Positions 1 through 8,361 of a DNA stretch of 64,000 bases are shown here, piece by piece. The DNA comes from Cytophagales bacterium. Its GTDB lineage: Bacteria; Bacteroidota; Bacteroidia; Cytophagales; JAAEPT01. The stretch lies in assembly GCA_024232295.1 (NCBI GenBank), contig JAAEPT010000102.1:1-64000 (forward strand). The letters are read 5' to 3'. Below the pieces are notes generated by a model. It had not been told where the DNA came from. It made no database searches and saw nothing but the letters and a program-made list of their open reading frames with translations. How positions within the stretch are numbered: the stretch's first letter is position 1; every line of letters starts with the position of its first letter. Made by a program: the position numbers and the translations under genes.

Positions 1-130
1 CCAAAAGATATTAAACAACCTAGTTATTAGGAATGATTAAAAATACACAATCAAAAGTTTCAAACAGAAATGATATTCTATTCTGATTAACAATTAGATA
101 TACTCAAAAAATTATTTGACATATAAATAA

Positions 131-168
131 AAAAGCCATTTTCTAGAATCTAGAAAATGGCTTTTTTA
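131..168 (-). terminator. Rho-independent terminator after the PorG-like gene
   Basis: A near-perfect inverted repeat (AAAAGCCATTTTCTAGA with its complement) is followed by a T-run on both strands. It lies 20 bases beyond the stop of the minus-strand gene ending at 189. The symmetry would also let it stop transcription entering from the left edge. Confidence 0.85.
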
Positions 169-188
169 TTTATGATAATATCTGTTTT

Positions 189-1187
189 TTACCAATCCTC
201 GAAACTCTCTTCCTCTGAAGCACCATCTTCTTCAAACCCATCATCTTCTACTTCTTCAACTGGAACTTCTTCTTCTATTGTTTCTGTCTCTTCTACTGGA
301 GCTTCTTCTACAGCAGGAGCAGTATTATTTGAAGTTGCTTTTTTCGCTTTCTTAGCACCACCTCCAGAAGTTTCAGAACCTCCTTCGCTATTGTCATCAC
401 CTTCAGTACTATCAACTGGTGGCGAATATTTTTTCTTTTTCTTTCTTAATCTTGGAGCAAATGGAGCATAAGCAATCTTAACATTAAAGGCAAAATCGCT
501 GTCATTTGAATTAGCACTTCCAAAGTTAGCACCCACTCCATCAATATAATCAGACAAAGCATAACGATAAATTACCTCTGTCATAATACGTACTCTATGA
601 GAAATAACCCAAGAAACTCCTAAACCTGCAGGGAAAGCAACAGTAACACCTGGATAAGTTTTTCCTTCATCAACAGTAGTTGTTTCTCCTGTTGTTGCAT
701 CTGGATAAGATGCTGTAGGATTGTATACCAAACCTGAAACCCCTAAGGAAATATAAGGTTTGAATACCTTAGGACGTTTAAACATGTCAGCATGTCTTCT
801 TACAATATCTCGTCTCAAATAATAATGACCAAAGGCGGTCAATTCATACATTGAAGTTTTGAACGTAATATTTCTACTAGCAAACTCATCTTTGGCACCT
901 AATTTAATATAAGTGAATTCTCCTCCAAAAACTACACCTGGCCAAACATGGTATCCAGCACTAAAAGACGCATTATAATTAAATTCATTACATTTAAAAC
1001 CACCACAAACATCACCAGCATAGAGATTAACTCCACCACCTAATGTAAAAATAGTAGGACCTTTGAAATAATAAGTATCAAAAAAACCAGAATACTTTAT
1101 GTTTTTCTTTAACTGGGCATTTGAAATAAGAGGCAACAAAAGCACTCCTATTAGAAATACCAGACTTTTTAAATCTTTAAATTTCAT
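189..1187 (-). CDS. PorG/DUF6089-like outer membrane beta-barrel protein with charged C-terminal tail
   Basis: Seen: a 332-residue protein with a signal peptide (hydrophobic core about residues 8-22, cleavage near SNA-Q) and an amphipathic beta-strand body to about residue 243. Landmarks are R-N-I-x-F near 105-109, P-Y-I-S-L-G with N-P-T-A at 144-159, F-P-A-G-x-G at 185-190 and Y-R-x3-S-D-Y-I-D near 207-216. Family knowledge: this landmark order resembles the DUF6089/PorG outer membrane proteins linked to the type IX secretion system. Inference: a T9SS-associated or structural barrel, which fits the T9SS cargo and GldM homologue in this window. Odd: the barrel is followed by a lysine run (246-253) and an 80-residue low-complexity tail that becomes very acidic. 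I chose the ATG at 1187 because the codon at 1190 is GTG. It could instead be an unrelated OmpA-type barrel. Confidence 0.6.
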   Translation of the reverse strand: MKFKDLKSLVFLIGVLLLPLISNAQLKKNIKYSGFFDTYYFKGPTIFTLGGGVNLYAGDVCGGFKCNEFNYNASFSAGYHVWPGVVFGGEFTYIKLGAKDEFASRNITFKTSMYELTAFGHYYLRRDIVRRHADMFKRPKVFKPYISLGVSGLVYNPTASYPDATTGETTTVDEGKTYPGVTVAFPAGLGVSWVISHRVRIMTEVIYRYALSDYIDGVGANFGSANSNDSDFAFNVKIAYAPFAPRLRKKKKKYSPPVDSTEGDDNSEGGSETSGGGAKKAKKATSNNTAPAVEEAPVEETETIEEEVPVEEVEDDGFEEDGASEEESFEDW

Positions 1188-1251
1188 CACACAATATTAT
1201 TAAAACAACAACATAACCTCGAATATCGAGAAATATACAATGTTTATCATT

Positions 1252-1887
1252 CTATAAAAAGTGTTTTTCGCAAAATTTAATTATCCCACCCCCTTCTGCA
1301 AGCCATTCAATATTTTTCAAATCTTCTTCTGTATCTACATCTGAAAGTGTTTTCAGAAGACTATAAGAAAGTTTTTCTCGTTTAATATCTTCAATTGTAT
1401 CTAAGAATACAGTATCTGTACTCCATTTTTTATCATCAAAAATATGTGGATAAAAATCATTCATTCCCATAAAATAATAACCTCCATCCTTAGCAGGACC
1501 AACAACAACATCATCAGAAGATAATTGATCAAATCCTTTTTGTAATAAATTACTTGTCAACTCTAAACAATCACTCCCAATGATAGCAACTTTTTTATAA
1601 CCATCTTCAAATCCTTTTCGAAAGGCTTCTTTCATTCGATCACCAAGTTCTTTTTCCTGATCTTGTAGATACTTATCATAACCATTCCATAAATCGTCAT
1701 CATTCATAAAATCAGCATAATACACTCTCTTATCTGCCAACTCTAATTCATTACTGATTTTATGAGTATATTGTAATAAGCAACGATAAATTTCTAATGC
1801 ATATTCTGCCCCTACAGTTGCTGCTAATCTTGTTTTCGCCTTACCCAAAATAGGGTTTCGCACAAATATTAGTAATAGTGTATCCAT
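1252..1887 (-). CDS. DUF2064 / TIGR04282-type GT-A fold glycosyltransferase-like protein
   Basis: A 211-residue cytoplasmic protein. It opens with a nucleotidyl/glycosyltransferase A signature (F-V-R-N-P-x-L-G-K-A-K-T-R-L, residues 8-21). It continues with I-G-S-D-C near 103-107 and G-P-A-K-D-G-G-Y-Y near 130-138, the usual DUF2064 landmarks. Length is typical. Family knowledge: these proteins resemble small NDP-sugar transferases such as MobA and CofC, but their substrate is generally unknown. A perfect -7 box (TATCTTTG, 1911-1918) lies 23 bases upstream of the ATG. The gene is transcribed alone, away from the chitinase. Confidence 0.8.
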   Translation of the reverse strand: MDTLLLIFVRNPILGKAKTRLAATVGAEYALEIYRCLLQYTHKISNELELADKRVYYADFMNDDDLWNGYDKYLQDQEKELGDRMKEAFRKGFEDGYKKVAIIGSDCLELTSNLLQKGFDQLSSDDVVVGPAKDGGYYFMGMNDFYPHIFDDKKWSTDTVFLDTIEDIKREKLSYSLLKTLSDVDTEEDLKNIEWLAEGGGIIKFCEKHFL

Positions 1888-1910
1888 TCAAACGTGATTA
1901 TTAAAACGAC

Positions 1911-1918
1911 CAAAGATA
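1911..1918 (-). promoter_or_regulatory. Bacteroidota -7 box for the DUF2064 gene
   Basis: The minus strand reads TATCTTTG, an exact match to TAnnTTTG, giving a leader of about 20 bases. No TTG was found at the usual 19-21 base spacing; the nearest is 24 away. This is therefore only a candidate promoter. Confidence 0.4.
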
Positions 1919-2005
1919 AAAAAATTATAATAAACTGATTGTCAAATGCAAGACATGACTATACATCTTGGAGAAGTACAAAAAAATCTCTCATAAATAA
2001 TAGAT

Positions 2006-2031
2006 TTGTATGGGTTTTTTGGTTACTTTTG
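2006..2031 (+). promoter_or_regulatory. Candidate promoter of the large chitinase gene
   Basis: TACTTTTG at 2024-2031 matches the Bacteroidota -7 consensus TAnnTTTG exactly. TTTG ending at 2008 could serve as the -33 element, but the spacing of 15 is shorter than the usual 19-21. The mRNA leader would be about 60 bases. Confidence 0.45.
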
Positions 2032-2094
2032 ACCACAATACACTATTAACACTTAGGTTAAACTAATTTTAATTTTATCTAATTTCTAAGTTTT

Positions 2095-5000
2095 ATGAAA
2101 AAAACAAAGTTACTGCTTCTTACCTGTCTATTGACATTGATGGGCTTAGATGCAATGGCCCAGAGGGTAGTTGCCTACCATCAAGGGTTTAGGAACAATC
2201 AATTCCAATCTTGGTATTGGGATTATGTAACAGATGTAAACTACTCGTTCTTGCAGATCAGTAGTAGTGGTGGTGTTGGTCTTGGTGCTGATGGAAATGC
2301 TGACCCGACTCAACAAACATTCTTTGATGACTTTATCAGAGATGCAAAAGCTCAGGGTAAACACATCAATATTTCTGTTGGTGGTGCATCAAAAGTTCAG
2401 GCTGAACGTTTTGAGGCAAATACAAACACTCTTGCACAAGCAAGAAATTTAGCTTCAAAAATCGTTGCCTTCGCAAAAAATAATGGATTAAATGGTATTG
2501 ACATTGACTGGGAACCAGAAAATCAAAATGATCAACCAGCAAGTCAAAACTGGATAAACTTAATGCAAGCATTGAGAGAGGAGATTACTTCTAGTGCCCC
2601 AACTCTTGAATTATCTGCTGCAGTCTTCCCATTCAAGTGGAATAATGACTTTGTAACACCTGCATCTTATCAATATGTTGACCACTTCAACATAATGGTT
2701 TATGACTTTGGTGGAGATTATGCACACCACTCTCTTGATATTCCTGCTGGAGATCGCGAATATGGTGGTCAAGATGTAGAAGTTGCTTGTATCAATTACT
2801 GGACTAATGTAAAAGGTCTAGACAAAACAAAAATGGTATTAGGATTACCATTCTATGGTCGTTCTGCAAACTGGAGCTATAGTCAAAATGATTATAAGTT
2901 GTATAGAGATATCTTAGCACTTGGTGGTTCTGCTACTGCTGATGCACAAGGTCAGTGGAGATATAATGGACAAACTACTATTAAAAGAAAAACATCTTAT
3001 GCAATCACAAATGGATTGAAAGGTGTAATGATGTGGGAAGTTGTTGGTGATGCAACAACAAAAGACAAATCATTACTTGTTTCTATCGATGAAGAAATCA
3101 CAGCTGCTGGATGTCCTAAACCAAACTTAGGAGAAGATCAAAACATCTGTGGTATTGCTTCTATTGAATTAGATGCATCTTTGGCTGCTACTGATTATAC
3201 CTTCAAATGGTATAAAAATAATAGTGAAATTTCTGGTGCTACAGGAAAAACTTATGAAGCGACTGCACCAGGTGCTTATAAAGTGGTTGCTACTAAAAAA
3301 GGGAGTGACTGTTTCCAAGAAAATGTTGCAATTTTAACTGATGAAATTGGGGAAATCCCTACTCTTTCTGATGCATCTTTATGTGGTGGAGCTGCTTATG
3401 AAGCAGATGCAACAGTTCCAGGTTTTGATGGAGTAGCATACTCTTGGTCTGATGGAAGTAGTACAGTTGGACAAGAATCTAAATTATCAGTAACAAGCCC
3501 AGGGACATATACAGTCACTGTATCTGACCCACAAGGTCATTGTGATTCAAAAACTGCATCATTCACTGCATCAGAAAATAATATTGATGTACAATTTGAG
3601 AATGTATGTAATACTGGAGATGAAGCTCATTATGTAATCCAAAATGCTGATGGAAATTATGGATGGTATACTGCTGAAACTGGTGGTAACTTATTAGGTA
3701 ATGAAACAGAATTATACAAAGCAGTTGATGGACAACCTGTATGGGTTCAAAAAACTGGTGGTGCTACAAACTACACTGTAGGTTTAGCAATTGATAACGA
3801 AGAAGCTGAAGATGATTTCTCTGGTCCTGGAAATGGAGATTATAACACTGCTGGAGGAGCTGACTTAAGACTTCAATTTGATGTATTACAAGAATTAACA
3901 ATCACACAATTTACAGCTAGAGTTGCTACAAAAGGTGATATTGATGTAATAATCTACGATGAAAGTGGAAAAGCTTTACAAACAGAAACTGTTAACTTGG
4001 AATGGGAAGGAGAATATGATTTCCCAGTAAACTTCAAATTATCTCCAGGAAGATATTTCTTGGGAATGCCTGATGCACAACAATGGGCTCAAAAAAATCC
4101 TGTATTTGGTGAAGACATTGGTTATGGTACATTTGGTGGAGAAGCTGGAGCAATGGATTTAGATGGAGTAATTGACTTTATCAGTTCAAACTGTAAGTGT
4201 GAAGGCGATCCAGAATACGGTTTAGATATTGCAAACTGGTATGCTGGATTTTATAATATTGTAGTTTCTACAGGTCAAGTTTGTCCTAGAGTTTCTTTCG
4301 AGGCTGTAGTTGATGAAAACGATCCTAAATGTGCTACTTTCGCTCCAGATGTTACAATCACTGCTCCAGATAATAACTTCCAAATGGAAACTTCTGGTTC
4401 TGTTACATTAGAAGCTAATGCTACTGATAGTGATGGTACTGTTGAAACTGTTAGATTCATTGTTAAAAACGAAGGAGGAAGTACTGTAAAAACTCTTAAT
4501 GCTACAGAAAACGGAGGTAACTGGACTGCTACTTTAGAAGATTTAGATGCAGGTACTTATACTGTTATTGCAACTGCAACTGATGATGATTCTGAAACTG
4601 GTGAATCTGATGCTATTACTATTACAGTAGGTGAAGCTAACAATATTCCAACAATTACTTTTATCACTCCAAATGATGGAGACAAGGTTCCTGTAGGTCA
4701 AAATGTTGGATTATCTGTAAACGTAAGTGATGCTGATGGTAAAGATGACTTGGACAAAGTGGTTTACACAATCAAAGATGGTCAAGGTGGTCTTATCACA
4801 GAATTAACAAATACTGATGTTGATTTCTTATTCTATGAAGAGTATGCATTTAATGATGCGGGTACTTATACTATTGAAGCAAAAGTAACTGACAAAAAAG
4901 GTGGTAGTGCTACTGCTACTGTATCAATTACAATTGAGGAAGAAAACAATGAGGATCCAATTGTTGTAATTAATGAACCTGCAAATACTAGTGTTAAATT

Positions 5001-6693
5001 ACCTAACACTGTTAACTTTGATGTAACTGCAACTGATAATGATGGTTCTATTCAATCTGTAACTGTTGAAGTAAACGGAGAAAGTGTACAAATGAGCAAT
5101 AGTGGTTCTTCTTATACTGGTACTTGGGATCCTGCTAACGCTGGAGAAGGTACTTATACTGCTACAATCAAAGTTACTGACAACAAAGGTGGTGTGACAA
5201 CAAAAACTGTTACAATTACTATCCTTGCTGAGGATGCTAATTTACCTCCTACAATTGTAGTAACTGCACCAGTTAGTTCTCCTGTAACTATCTTAACAAC
5301 TGAAACATTAGATATTTCTGCTACAATTACAGACGAAGAGGGTACTGTTCAATCTGTAACAATTGATGGAGAAAATGTTTCTGGAAGTGGAGACACATAT
5401 GCAACTACATTCTCTAAGACTACTGCTGGTACATATTCAGTAGATATTGTAGCCACTGATAATGAAGGAGCATCTTCTACAAAAACAATTGAGATTATTG
5501 TTGAGAAACCAAATGAAGCTCCTATAGTAACTATTGACAGTCCTTCAAATGGAGCAACAGTAGTTGTAACAAAAGGAGACAATACCATTCCTATTATCTC
5601 TACAATCACTGATGATGTAACAGTATCAAATGTTGTAGTTACTGTAAATGGAAAAACTATCGCTGAAACAAATAGTGGAGATACTTATACTGCAAATTAT
5701 ATTGCAAATGCTGGAGGTGATGTTACTGTAGTTGTTACAGCAACAGACAATAAAGGTGTAGAAACTTCTGAAACAATTACATTTACTGTTGATGATCAAA
5801 TTAATAGTGACTCTGATATCTCTATTGAATTAGATGCAGAAACTGTACGTGTTGATGAGGAATTAGGTATCTCAGTAATTGCAACTGATGATGAAGGTAT
5901 TGCAGATGTATCAATTACTGTAACAGATAATTCTGATCAATCTGTAGAAGATGTAAATTCTTCTACTAGTGGTTCTTCTACTACTGGTACATGGACTCCT
6001 AACAAAACAGGTTCTTTCACAATTACTGTAACAGTAACAGATAATAAAGGAAATACTTACCAAGAGACTAAAACAATCACTGTTTCAGAAGCAAATCAAG
6101 ATCCTACAATTACTTTATTTGTTAAAAATGATGGTAAAGATGTAGAAGAAGGAGTTGCTGTATTAGTTGGTACTGTACTAAATCTATCTGTAGATGCAAA
6201 TGATGATGGACCAATCACAAAAGTATATTACAAAATTGAGCATGATGGTACTCAAGTATCTGGAGATAAAATCACAGGAACTAAAGGCGATGACTTCGCA
6301 ACAACTTGGACAGCTAGTGCTGTAGGAGAGTTCACGATCTCTGCATACATGACAGACTCTGATGGAATTAAAGTATTCTCTAATGAAATTGTAGTAACTG
6401 TAGATGTTCAAGATGCAATTGCTGAAGCAAATGCTGCTAAAATGAACTATACTGTTTACCCTAACCCTGCAAATGACATTACAACAATCTCTTTCGACTT
6501 AGAAGAGAGTGCTAATACAAGTGTAGTAGTTTACAATGCACAAGGACAAGCTGTAAGCTCTGTTGTTAATGCAGAATTAAATGCTGACACACATACATTT
6601 GACATTGATGCAAGTGAATTGCCTTCTGGTTTATACTTCATTCAGTTAATTGCAAATGATACATTAGCAATCCAACGTCTAATCGTTGAATAA
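2095..6693 (+). CDS. Secreted multidomain GH18 chitinase with T9SS sorting domain
   Basis: A 1532-residue extracellular glycoside hydrolase. Residues 1-22 are a signal peptide ending A-M-A. Residues 24-345 form a GH18 barrel with the catalytic motif N-G-I-D-I-D-W-E at 133-140, Glu140 being the acid. About 345-510 are two PKD/Ig-like segments with paired cysteines. About 590-745 is a beta-rich domain of unclear family. About 750-1445 are seven tandem Ig-like repeats, each with a T-D-x-D/E-G type turn. Residues 1451-1532 are a T9SS type A sorting domain (Y-P-N-P-A-N-D, G-L-Y-F-I-Q, C-terminal R-L-I-V-E). Inference: it is exported by Sec, then T9SS, and acts on chitin or related GlcNAc polymers. 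Odd: the first Asp of DxxDxDxE is Asn. The repeat region probably holds the catalytic domain away from the cell or binds substrate. Confidence 0.93.
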   Translation: MKKTKLLLLTCLLTLMGLDAMAQRVVAYHQGFRNNQFQSWYWDYVTDVNYSFLQISSSGGVGLGADGNADPTQQTFFDDFIRDAKAQGKHINISVGGASKVQAERFEANTNTLAQARNLASKIVAFAKNNGLNGIDIDWEPENQNDQPASQNWINLMQALREEITSSAPTLELSAAVFPFKWNNDFVTPASYQYVDHFNIMVYDFGGDYAHHSLDIPAGDREYGGQDVEVACINYWTNVKGLDKTKMVLGLPFYGRSANWSYSQNDYKLYRDILALGGSATADAQGQWRYNGQTTIKRKTSYAITNGLKGVMMWEVVGDATTKDKSLLVSIDEEITAAGCPKPNLGEDQNICGIASIELDASLAATDYTFKWYKNNSEISGATGKTYEATAPGAYKVVATKKGSDCFQENVAILTDEIGEIPTLSDASLCGGAAYEADATVPGFDGVAYSWSDGSSTVGQESKLSVTSPGTYTVTVSDPQGHCDSKTASFTASENNIDVQFENVCNTGDEAHYVIQNADGNYGWYTAETGGNLLGNETELYKAVDGQPVWVQKTGGATNYTVGLAIDNEEAEDDFSGPGNGDYNTAGGADLRLQFDVLQELTITQFTARVATKGDIDVIIYDESGKALQTETVNLEWEGEYDFPVNFKLSPGRYFLGMPDAQQWAQKNPVFGEDIGYGTFGGEAGAMDLDGVIDFISSNCKCEGDPEYGLDIANWYAGFYNIVVSTGQVCPRVSFEAVVDENDPKCATFAPDVTITAPDNNFQMETSGSVTLEANATDSDGTVETVRFIVKNEGGSTVKTLNATENGGNWTATLEDLDAGTYTVIATATDDDSETGESDAITITVGEANNIPTITFITPNDGDKVPVGQNVGLSVNVSDADGKDDLDKVVYTIKDGQGGLITELTNTDVDFLFYEEYAFNDAGTYTIEAKVTDKKGGSATATVSITIEEENNEDPIVVINEPANTSVKLPNTVNFDVTATDNDGSIQSVTVEVNGESVQMSNSGSSYTGTWDPANAGEGTYTATIKVTDNKGGVTTKTVTITILAEDANLPPTIVVTAPVSSPVTILTTETLDISATITDEEGTVQSVTIDGENVSGSGDTYATTFSKTTAGTYSVDIVATDNEGASSTKTIEIIVEKPNEAPIVTIDSPSNGATVVVTKGDNTIPIISTITDDVTVSNVVVTVNGKTIAETNSGDTYTANYIANAGGDVTVVVTATDNKGVETSETITFTVDDQINSDSDISIELDAETVRVDEELGISVIATDDEGIADVSITVTDNSDQSVEDVNSSTSGSSTTGTWTPNKTGSFTITVTVTDNKGNTYQETKTITVSEANQDPTITLFVKNDGKDVEEGVAVLVGTVLNLSVDANDDGPITKVYYKIEHDGTQVSGDKITGTKGDDFATTWTASAVGEFTISAYMTDSDGIKVFSNEIVVTVDVQDAIAEANAAKMNYTVYPNPANDITTISFDLEESANTSVVVYNAQGQAVSSVVNAELNADTHTFDIDASELPSGLYFIQLIANDTLAIQRLIVE

Positions 6694-6712
6694 AAATTCT
6701 TTTTATTAAAGG

Positions 6713-6746
6713 AAAAAAGCACTGGGATATTCTCAGTGCTTTTTTA
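6713..6746. terminator. Bidirectional terminator between chitinase and nitronate monooxygenase genes
   Basis: The stem AAAGCACTG/CAGTGCTTT, with an A-run on the left and a T-run on the right, lies between two convergent genes ending at 6693 and 6750. It can serve both. Confidence 0.85.
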
Positions 6747-6749
6747 TTT

Positions 6750-7688
6750 TTATCTTATTTTTTCAATTGCTTGTAAGTACTCCGTCCAAATCTCTTGTAC
6801 AATTTCTTGAGCTGGTTGAATTTTATGAAAGCTCATTGCTACTTGTCCTACTTCAAGTTCACCTTCTTCAAGTTCACCTTCAAACATCCCTTGTTTTGCT
6901 CTTCCTTGACCCAGTAGCACCCTTAACTCTTCATCACTAGCTCCTTGTGCCTCCGCATTCGTTACTTGTTTATAGAAAGCATTTTTTAACAAACGCACAG
7001 GTGTTAGCTTTTTGAGAGAAAGTTTAGTATCTCCCTCCTTTACTTTCAATAAATAATCTTTAAAGTTTTGATGTGCTGAAGATTCCTCACTCATGATAAA
7101 GCGACTACCAATTTGTACAGCATCCGCACCTAACACAAGGCAAGCTAACATAGATTTCCCAGAAGCAATTCCTCCTGCTGCAATAACAGGAATAGAAACA
7201 GCTTGACTAACCTCTGGGATTAAACACAAAGTTGTTGTTTCTTCTCTCCCATTATGTCCTCCTGCCTCAAAACCTTCTGCAACAATAGCATCAACCCCAG
7301 CTTGTTCTGCCTTTAAAGCAAACTTTACACTCGAAACCACATGTACAACTTTGATACCTGCCTCTTGTAAACGAGTAGTAAAAACCTTTGGATTTCCAGC
7401 AGAAGTAAATACAATTGGGACTTTTTCTTCAATAATTGTATCAATATGAAGCTCTACATGTTTATACAAAAGAGGAAGATTAACAGCAAAAGGCTTATTT
7501 GTTGCTTTTTTGCACTTTTGAATATGTTTCTTTAAAACATCAGGCTGCATAGAAGCTCCTCCAATAATACCTAAACCACCAGCATTACTCACTTCACTAG
7601 CTAACCTCCAACCACTACACCAGGCCATTCCTGCTTGAATAATTGGTTTATCAATAGTAAATAAATCTGTAATTTTATTTTTTCTCAT
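6750..7688 (-). CDS. Nitronate monooxygenase / FabK-like flavoprotein
   Basis: A 312-residue cytoplasmic FMN-dependent TIM-barrel protein. Seen: P-I-I-Q-A-G-M-A near residues 15-22, N-A-G-G-L-G-I-I-G-G, the flavin-binding E-G-F-E-A-G-G-H-N-G, and V-I-A-A-G-G-I-A-S-G followed by G-A-D-A-V-Q-I-G-S-R-F. These are the hallmarks of the 2-nitropropane dioxygenase family, which includes nitronate monooxygenases (oxidising nitronates such as propionate 3-nitronate) and the enoyl-ACP reductase FabK. Sequence inspection alone does not decide between the two; the AGGHNG loop occurs in both. The gene is single. An intrinsic-terminator-like hairpin sits directly upstream of the start codon. Confidence 0.85.
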   Translation of the reverse strand: MRKNKITDLFTIDKPIIQAGMAWCSGWRLASEVSNAGGLGIIGGASMQPDVLKKHIQKCKKATNKPFAVNLPLLYKHVELHIDTIIEEKVPIVFTSAGNPKVFTTRLQEAGIKVVHVVSSVKFALKAEQAGVDAIVAEGFEAGGHNGREETTTLCLIPEVSQAVSIPVIAAGGIASGKSMLACLVLGADAVQIGSRFIMSEESSAHQNFKDYLLKVKEGDTKLSLKKLTPVRLLKNAFYKQVTNAEAQGASDEELRVLLGQGRAKQGMFEGELEEGELEVGQVAMSFHKIQPAQEIVQEIWTEYLQAIEKIR

Positions 7689-8361
7689 GTAATGAAGTTA
7701 CATAAAAAAACCCAACCAGAAATACATCTGGTTGGGGAATAATTATATAGACAATTCTGGTAAGTGAACATTCATAAAAACAATCCATTAAAAATATTAC
7801 AAAATTTAAAAATGCATTCACAATTTAATGTCCTAAAAATGCTTTATCAAAAAATTCCTTCCAACAAAAAAACTAAAAGACACTAGAAAATTTCTAGTAA
7901 AAAAGTAAAAAATTAAAAAATCTGAATCTCCAAAAGTTGACAAAAACATCTAAAAATCTAAAAATGAGACTTCCTTTTCAATTAACCACATAACAATATT
8001 ACCGATTTTTTCGATAAACACCAACCTGATAACGACTAGCGAATTTATTTTAATTAATATTTATAAAAAAACTTACGTTACTACTTTTCATTAAGTTTCA
8101 GTACAAAAAGCACTATAAAGACATTATCAAACAAGATCACTCCACTAAAGCAATACAATTATTTAAAAACCAACCTCTTATATTACTATCATTTTTTTTC
8201 CACAAAAACACCTATTTAGAAACATTTAACATTAATATGATGTTGGAGTGAAAGCTACTTAATATAATGTAGTGAAAGGTTGATGCACAAAAGCTTTTAT
8301 TGCTTGAAGTTTATTTGTTACTTTATGCTGTAATTTTCATGAATACACATTCACAATAATT
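7689..8361. other. AT-rich intergenic region without a recognisable gene
   Basis: These 673 bases separate divergent genes. I see no convincing ORF, tRNA or promoter with both elements. The region holds a terminator-like hairpin (7704-7736, minus direction) and a 17-base palindrome ACTAGAAA-A-TTTCTAGT at 7882-7898. The rest is A/T-rich with many poly-A tracts. Confidence 0.6.
7704..7736 (-). terminator. Terminator-like hairpin in front of the nitronate monooxygenase gene
   Basis: On the minus strand a perfect 10-bp stem (CCCAACCAGA with its complement, loop of 6) is followed by seven T. It ends 15 bases before the ATG at 7688. It points toward that gene, so it either ends an unseen minus-strand transcript or acts as a leader attenuator. 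Confidence 0.75.

Noticed and set aside
157-471. Ser-rich 104-residue ORF on the plus strand
   Set aside because: It is the reverse reading of the acidic tail of the PorG-like gene and crosses its terminator; composition is low-complexity and no start signal is seen.
1218-1230. CTCGA-ATA-TCGAG palindrome upstream of the PorG-like gene
   Set aside because: Short arms and no second copy seen; could be chance.
4360-6400. DNA repeats in the large chitinase gene
   Set aside because: The periodicity comes from tandem Ig-like protein domains that are divergent at the DNA level; not a CRISPR or mobile repeat.
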